Origin: Thermothielavioides terrestris NRRL 8126
Lineage: Eukaryota; Ascomycota; Sordariomycetes; Sordariales; Chaetomiaceae
Direction: 5' to 3'
Length of the DNA: 64,000 nt
Assembly (NCBI RefSeq): GCF_000226115.1
Contig: NC_016460.1
Span: 434,001-498,000, forward strand
This document shows positions 57,766 through 64,000 of this stretch, piece by piece. The notes beneath the pieces are model-generated. The model worked only from the letters and a program-made list of their open reading frames with translations, did no database searches and was not told the DNA's origin. The stretch's first letter is position 1. Each line of letters opens with the position of its first letter. A program made the position numbers and the translations under genes.

Positions 57766-58185
57766 GGTCGTCGTTAAAGAGGTCCCGCCAAGACTAATTT
57801 CGGAGACTGCCGCGTACAAGTAATTACAAATCGCCAAGGGTGAACGAGGCCGCCACGACTTCGAGCAACAGAGCAACATCGACAATAACAAGATCGCAAA
57901 GACTCGTAACAACAACTCTACGAAACCTCAACCAAATCGAAAAAAAGGAAAACAAGGATAACCCGCACCCTAACTATAACCTGTATCCTAACCTTAACCT
58001 AAACCCTAACTAGCGGAGGGCTAGCGCCGTCCCCTGTACCCCCGGCGAACTAACCCTTGGCGATAGAGCAAACGCCTTGGTGATAGTGCAAACGCCTTGG
58101 CGATCGGGGCTATGTAATAACGCTGTAAAAACATTGCTAACAATTGGCCGAAATTAGGCTTGGCGGGACCTCTTTAACGTCTACC
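57766..58185. mobile_element. MITE copy 2 with telomere-like core
   Basis: A 420-bp relative of the element at 3827-4208, with the same 38-bp TIRs and a perfect 8-bp duplication ggatcctg (57758-57765 and 58186-58193). The telomere-like core is at about 57959-58010. It holds one more 20-nt ccttggcgat repeat than copy 1, which partly explains the greater length. Confidence 0.92.
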
Positions 58186-58334
58186 GGATCCTGATGATGG
58201 CGATTAGCTTAGCCCAATAGGCTAGGCTGCGCCGATCTATACTCTAGGCAGTCTTGGACATCACTAGTGCAGTGTAACTGCTGGCGTGGGCCGTTCTGTC
58301 GGTCCGTGGGCTGGGAGCGGCAAGGGCTTATTAC

Positions 58335-58370
58335 AGTCGTTGTTAAAGAGGTCCCGCCAAGACTAATTTC
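58335..58370 (+). repeat. Third copy of the MITE terminal repeat
   Basis: The sequence AGTCGTTGTTAAAGAGG and the next 19 bp match the MITE left end, then diverge at 58371. It may be the left end of a longer, possibly autonomous, relative. Confidence 0.8.
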
Positions 58371-59759
58371 TAGCCCCTGTCAACGCCACCCCCCTACCAC
58401 AACTCGAAGTACTATAGTAGTACTAGTAGGGGGTCTTTATATATGTTCTAGGGTATAGCGCGCTTAAAGGTGGGTAATAGCGCGCTTATACTATAGGCTA
58501 GCTATAGGCTATCGCTATATCTACGCTATATTAGTTAAGTCTATATAGTAGGTGATATAACCTACCTTAGAGCTACTACCATCTTACTATATAAGAATAG
58601 GTTATATATAGAGGCTATAGCTAGGCTAAGGAAGTATAAGACTATATTTGACCTAGGTAGAGCTTAGCTAGCTACTAGGTAATAGTAGAAATATATTAAA
58701 ATAAAACAATTGAACTTAAATATCTACTTTACTCTTATCTTTATCTTTATCTTTACTACCCTTTCTACTTTAAATTTCCTTATACTATACTAATTAACTG
58801 CTAGCTAATTATAAAGTAGAGGTATAGTATATTTATAATATTCTATTTAATATTTATAAGGTACCTATATATCTAGGTTAGTACTTTAGTATATCGCTTA
58901 GCCTCTTCTAAGGTATCTCGAGCTAGCTAGGCTAACTCCTCGATAGCGGTAGCTAGCTATTTAGCAACTATAGCCTAGTGCTCTACTACTAAAGCGACTC
59001 TCTCCTCAATACTCTACTAGGGCTTAGCCTTAGCGAGTAAAAGGTAAGCTATAGAGGTGGTAGAAGCGTTAAACGTAAGTATACTAGCGCTAGCTAAGGG
59101 TAGGGTAGCGGTAGTCTCCTTATATATTGTACCTTTTAGTGCTAGTTAATTAGGTATAAATATAAGGTAGCTATAGAGCTATATAGCTTATAAATAGTTA
59201 TAACTAAACGTTTACCCTATACTTTAAGGTCGATAGGTAAAGGCTTATCTTTATCGACTTTAAGGACTTGCTTATACTATTTAATAATCTCTAGCTAAAT
59301 TATAGAGGGTGGCTACTAGTAGCTTATTAGTACTAGACTAGTAGTCGTTCGTTAATTAATGTTACTTATAAAAATATAGGACTTAGTATAGCTCTACTTA
59401 GTATACTCCTAATATATATTGCCTAGATCTATATATTAGTTAGCGAATATAAACCTAATATATTAAAAAATATAACACTATATTTACTCTCTTAGAAATA
59501 GCAAGCCTATATATCCCTATTATAGATATATATAATATAGACTATATATAGCACTGCCTATACCTCACTATAGTCAGACTCCTCCTTCTTCTTTTTAGCC
59601 TACTTAACGTTAGCTAGCTACTAATTAGTATCTAAATAGCATTCTTTACTAAAGACTTTATACCTAAAGACCTAGCTAGGTGCTTCTAAGGGTTATTAGG
59701 TATAACCGGCTTAGACTTACCTTTGTTAGCAGAGGTAGTGGGGGTAGTAGAGGCGGCGA

Positions 59760-60260
59760 AGGCGGGGGGGGCAGGGGGGGCTAGCTACTTACTAGTAGCG
59801 TTCTTACTACTAGTACTAGTATTAGTAGTAGTAGTAGGCGCGAGGTGTATATAGGAGTGTTGCTACTACTAGCTAGGGGCGATAGAGGCTAAGGGGGCAG
59901 GGGGGGCTAGCTATTTACTAATAGCGTTCTTACTATTAGTATTAGTATTAATAATAGTAGTAGACGTAGAATATATAAAGTGAGCGTAGGAGCGCTACTA
60001 CTACTAGCTAAGGGCGGTAGGAAGGGCAGTAGCTAGGGCGAGAGGGGCGACGAGAGCTAGCTACTCGCCAATAGCGCCCTCGTTGATAGTAGTAGTAGTA
60101 GTGGTGGTAGTAGTAATAGTTAGCGTAGAGTATATAGAGTACGTAGGGTAGGGCTAGAGGCGCTACTACTACTAGTCGAGGGTAGCAGGAGGGTTAGCGA
60201 TAGAGGCTAGAGGGGCGGTAAGAGCTAGCTACTCGCTAGTAGTAGGAGCGTCGTTGTCGG
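59760..60260. repeat. Tandem repeat, ~130-bp units
   Basis: About four imperfect copies alternating G-rich (ggcaggggggg) and GTA-triplet-rich segments. Confidence 0.75.
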
Positions 60261-60899
60261 TAGTAGCGGAGAGGTTGTTCTCCTTATATAGCTCTATATC
60301 GTTGTATTTGAAGTTGCTATATAACTTAATTAGCTACTACTAATCGCAATACTACCGCGATTTCGACCGATTTTTCGATTTAACCAACTTATAAAGTATA
60401 TAAAAAGTATAGATTAAAGCTATAATATAGCTAATTAGCTTCCTAGCGATAACGACGATAGAAATAGCTTCAAATCAACTTATATAACGGTAGCGTAGGC
60501 GGATAGGCGGATAGCAATAGCTATAGCTACAAGGTTAGAAGAAGGAAAGGAAGAAGAAGTAGGTAAAAGGCTCTAGAGCAATAGAAAAAGCTATAGCCTA
60601 TATATCTATATAGTTCTTAAAGAATCGAAGGTTTTAATATCAATTGTATAGAGTAAACATTATTCATTTTTTAGAATCTATCTAACTATAAAGTATCTAA
60701 ACCAGTAGTAGAATAGTAGCTAGCTAACACCTTCTCTATATTTATATTCCTTCCCTAGTTTCTTTATAAAGCTAAGCTTAGAGGTTAGGATAAAATTTCT
60801 ATTTATCTACGATTTTATATAGTATTAAGCCCACTTTTAGAAACTTTGATCAACTCTATAAAGTTCGTCCTAGGGCTAAGACTTAGACCACTAGTAATA

Positions 60900-63300
60900 C
60901 TTACTATATTTTAGCATTATAGAAACTCCTTTCTAAGTACGCCAATTGGCTAAGAACTAAGCAACTCGTTTACAATCTAGTAGCTAGCTAGCTACTAATC
61001 CTCTAACTTCTAGCTATTAATTATTATAAAGTTCTTTAAAGTTGGAGGTAGGAATAAAGATATAAAGTAGTATAATCTAGTGGCTAGCTAGTATTCAACT
61101 AGAGAACTATATATTGCTACTTATTACTAAGATATAAACGAAGGAATATTAAACCTCTAAACTTATTGTAGATCCTCCTAAACCTTGCCTAATAGCTTCT
61201 TTAAAATATAGTCGAGATCCTTTTATAAGCTATATATTGCCTATACGTTATCCTAGATTCTATATATCGTAGTTTATAGCAACTATATTAGCTCCTAGAC
61301 CTATAAGAATAGCTACCGATTGACAGAGACCTTATCTAAGCTAGTGAGATCTACTAGCTATAGAACAACGCTATAGTATATCCTAAACCCCTTCGCTTCT
61401 AAGATATTGACCAACTGCTAGAAGTGCTTTAGCTACAATAAGTTTATTAACAAATGATAATGCTAGATATATAAGTAGGGGAGCAACTAGCTCCTAAACT
61501 ATATATACCTATAGTAAAGGATACTAACTAGCTCTAGAATTAGGGTATCCTATAAGAGCTAAGCCACTTGATCTGCCTAGTTGACTACGTTGTAGTAGTC
61601 TAGGTTATAACGTTTATCTAGAGTAGCCTACCTAAGTATAGAGACCTCGGCAATAATATTGGCAGTACCCTAGGCAGTTAGCTATAGTAGCTAGATAGCT
61701 GCTATACCGCTCTACTACTGCCTATCGTTGTACTATAGACTAAGGAACTAGTCCAGTATAAAAACGCTATTAAAGTTAAAAGGCTCGTTAGTATCGAACT
61801 ACTTATATATTATTAATAGCTTATATATAATCAGTGCTTAAGCTCACTTAGGTAGCCTATTAAAGCCCTAGCTATTAAACCGCTCTATATATATAGCTAG
61901 AAGTATATAATTAAGACTCTTAAACTTAGCCTAGATTGCCTTATTTTAGTAGTCTTATATATAATAATCAAAGTAAATGATTAAACTAGTAAGAGGGAAG
62001 GTGCTAGCTATTTACTACTTTAATATAGGCTTAGCGTTCTTAACCTTTAAGTACTATCCTTCGACTACATTTGTTGTAGTGATCTAGTAGAGTAGGGGGG
62101 TTATATCTTATACCTAATACGCCTATAGTCGAGTATTGCTTAGCTAGTTGTTCTTCAAATACTACTTAAGCTTATCGATACTAGTATAAGCAATAGTAGC
62201 TTTAATAGACTCTATATAACCTTTTTCTAAACGACGGCTTAGAAGAGTAGCTGCTATATAGCTAAGGTACTCTTTATTAGTATTAATCTAACGCTTTAAA
62301 GTCTTTTAGCAATACTTTGTATAAAAGAGATGTTATATATATAGGAGGCTATGTTTATCGTAGCTAAATGCCTCCTAGATAGTAAGTTGTTTAGCTATAG
62401 AGTCGTCGATGATTATATATTTTAGGAGCTAGCCCCTATTAGCTACTCCCCTATACTACTCTAGTAGTATATCTAGGTATACTACGATACTATTAGCAGT
62501 CTACCTCTTTATAAAGAAGTAAGTAGAAGGGAGCTAGTAGCCGTTGAAGTCCTAAACTATAATTGTAAATAGGTATTAACCGCTATAGGCAGTCTTATAA
62601 ATAGTATCTATAATCGTTAGTTAACTATATTTTTTTAATGTATCTAATAGGTCTCTATATACGAAGACCAATATAAAGGAGTTCTCGCTAAGTATAGTTA
62701 GTGCCTTATATTTATATCGATTACTATAGGCTAGTAGCTAGGTAATAGCTTCTATGAATTCTACCTCCTTAAAAACCTTGTAGGACTATACTTTACGATC
62801 ATTACGTTTATAGAGCTTAAGAGATCTATAAAGGTTACGAATCTCCTAGGTTATAATATATTAGCTACCTATATAGTAAAGACATGCCCTAGCCTTAGGA
62901 GTTTCGGTATAGCTATATAGCTAGTGTTCTATAGCGCTATCGCTATATCTAGTAGTAAGGAGGTAGGCAATATACTCTACAATGGTATATAGGTATTTGA
63001 CTATCTCAATGTCTTTTATCAAGTAATTATACCTATAGCAAATTGCAATATCAATAGTGCCATCGTTGTACTAAACCTCGTAGAAAGTATAGCAGTATAG
63101 CTCTATATTCTATAGCGCCCTATTACGTTTATCTTGCCCTTTAGTCTTTTATAGCGTTTTCTAAAGGCGGTAGTGGAATATAGTCTTCATTTGCCGTTGC
63201 CTTAGGGCGTCTCTCCTACTATAGAAATGCGATACCTAGCGCTATTCGGCTTGCTAGGCTATATATAGGAGGGCAAACTCGCCTTCTTTAAACCAATGTT
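60900..63300 (-). pseudogene. MULE-type transposase remnant
   Basis: A minus-strand frame with stops only at former Trp/Gln codons reads LTIIDTIYKTAYSG (first Asp at 62606-62608), then WYLFT-like IIV-DFNGY and STYFFIKR, then KYIIIDDSIAKQLTI (second Asp pair near 62405-62412), EAFSYDKHSLLYI-HLF, and later RRLEKGYIESIKATIAYTSIDKLK-YLKNN near 62150. This follows the D...D...E plan of fungal MULE transposases. It is fully inactivated. The end coordinates are estimates. Confidence 0.6.
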
Positions 63301-63747
63301 CCTAGATCTTCTAAATATTATTAGAAATTGCAAAGCTACTATTTAGCACCCTAGGCTCTAGTCTAGATAGGCAAATTAGAGATATATACCTATACCTACG
63401 TCTAGAAGCTAGTTCCTCTATAGAGGAACTGTCTCCTTTATTAGATAGTTCATTGGACAGTGTAGAGCTGTCTAGTAGCTAGGCAGAGGCTAGAGCAAGA
63501 CTAGGAATACTACTTGATTATAACGATTATACGATTAGAGGCTTAGGGATAGGAAGGAGCTAGGGCAATACCTACTAAGTAGCTAGATCAAGGTTGGGTT
63601 CGGTAGATATATATTCTAGGACTAGGGAGCTCGCTATAGGTATAGTATTAGCAATTCAACGCTAGTGATCAAATTCACTATTTAACTAAATAGCACTTAT
63701 ATATTGAAGGGGACCAAGGGCGCTAATAGGCTATAGATGCTACATTG

Positions 63748-63905
63748 TTTTATTGCTAGCTATATAGTACGTCGTTTTATTGTTAGCTATATAGCGCGTC
63801 GTTTTATTACTAGCTATATAGCGTATTATTTTATTACTAGCTATATAATATATTATTTTGCTACTAGCTATATAGTATATTGTTTTATTGCTAATTGTAT
63901 AAATC
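63748..63905. repeat. 27-bp tandem repeat
   Basis: About six copies around TTTTATTGCTAGCTATATAG; they create an artificial open frame. Confidence 0.85.
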
Positions 63906-64000
63906 GAGCTAGTCTATAGCTAGATCAATACTAAGTAAGTGCTAATTAGCAAGTAGTAAAACAATAGAACTTACTTAGCACGTCTTCTAGTTGCTAGCTA

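Larger units (their letters stand above)
58371..64000 (-). mobile_element. RIP-degraded Mutator-like (MULE) transposon, truncated by window edge
   Basis: A long TpA-rich, gene-free stretch. Its minus strand encodes remnants of a MULE/FAR1-type transposase in the 61-63.3 kb part. 59.7-60.3 kb is a tandem block of about four 130-bp units (CTAGCTACT...GTAGTAGTAGTA with G runs). 63748-63905 is a second block of about six 27-bp units (TTTTATTGCTAGCTATATAG). Whether the whole stretch is one element, joined to the MITE-like end at 58335, is inference. Confidence 0.55.

Noticed and set aside
63737..63919. 60-aa open frame
   Set aside because: Translation of a 27-bp tandem repeat.

Overview
The window is from the nuclear genome of a filamentous ascomycete (Pezizomycotina, probably a Sordariomycete). 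The genes have short 50-140 bp GT-AG introns and GC-rich codon use. UstYa/DUF3328 proteins, a bZIP-ankyrin regulator and a fungus-specific protein family are present. Long stretches are poor in CpA/TpG and rich in TpA, the signature of repeat-induced point mutation (RIP). TTAGGG-type telomere motifs occur internally. All family names come from motifs read by eye; no database search was possible.

Layout. 0-3.5 kb: one conserved fungal gene of unknown function. 3.8-5.1 kb: two short non-autonomous DNA transposons with 8-bp target duplications. 5.5-6.7 kb: an hsp30/hsp20 chaperone gene with a heat-shock element. 7.5-9.2 kb: an aminoglycoside-phosphotransferase-like gene with two frameshifts. 9.8-28.7 kb: the main accessory locus, with six UstYa-family oxidase genes, a 69-aa secreted peptide with two Lys-Arg sites, a helical-repeat (TPR-like) protein and a TOXE-like bZIP-ankyrin (bANK) regulator. 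A 7.5-kb Ty1/copia element (14.7-22.2 kb) sits inside it, and a solo copia LTR lies 10 bp upstream of the peptide's start codon.

28.9-48.6 kb is heterochromatin-like. It holds a 27/19-bp minisatellite array split by a 13.1-kb Ty3/gypsy element, a telomere-motif block with a 49-nt T tract, and a TIR element carrying a tRNA-like sequence. 48.9-57.2 kb is a normal gene block: an alpha/beta hydrolase, an Ap4A phosphorylase, a Myb/SANT protein, a small unknown protein and a seven-TM membrane protein. 57.8-64 kb returns to repeats: a second copy of the telomere-motif MITE and a RIP-degraded Mutator-like transposon running off the window.

The two candidates for something undescribed are (1) the UstYa-rich locus with a small Kex2-type peptide and a bANK regulator but no NRPS or PKS in view, which looks like a ribosomal-peptide (dikaritin-like) pathway, and (2) a 4.7-kb accessory module between the integrase and the 3' LTR of the Ty3 element, holding a Ulp1-like protease ORF and a divergently oriented ~440-codon ORF, both broken by RIP-type stops.
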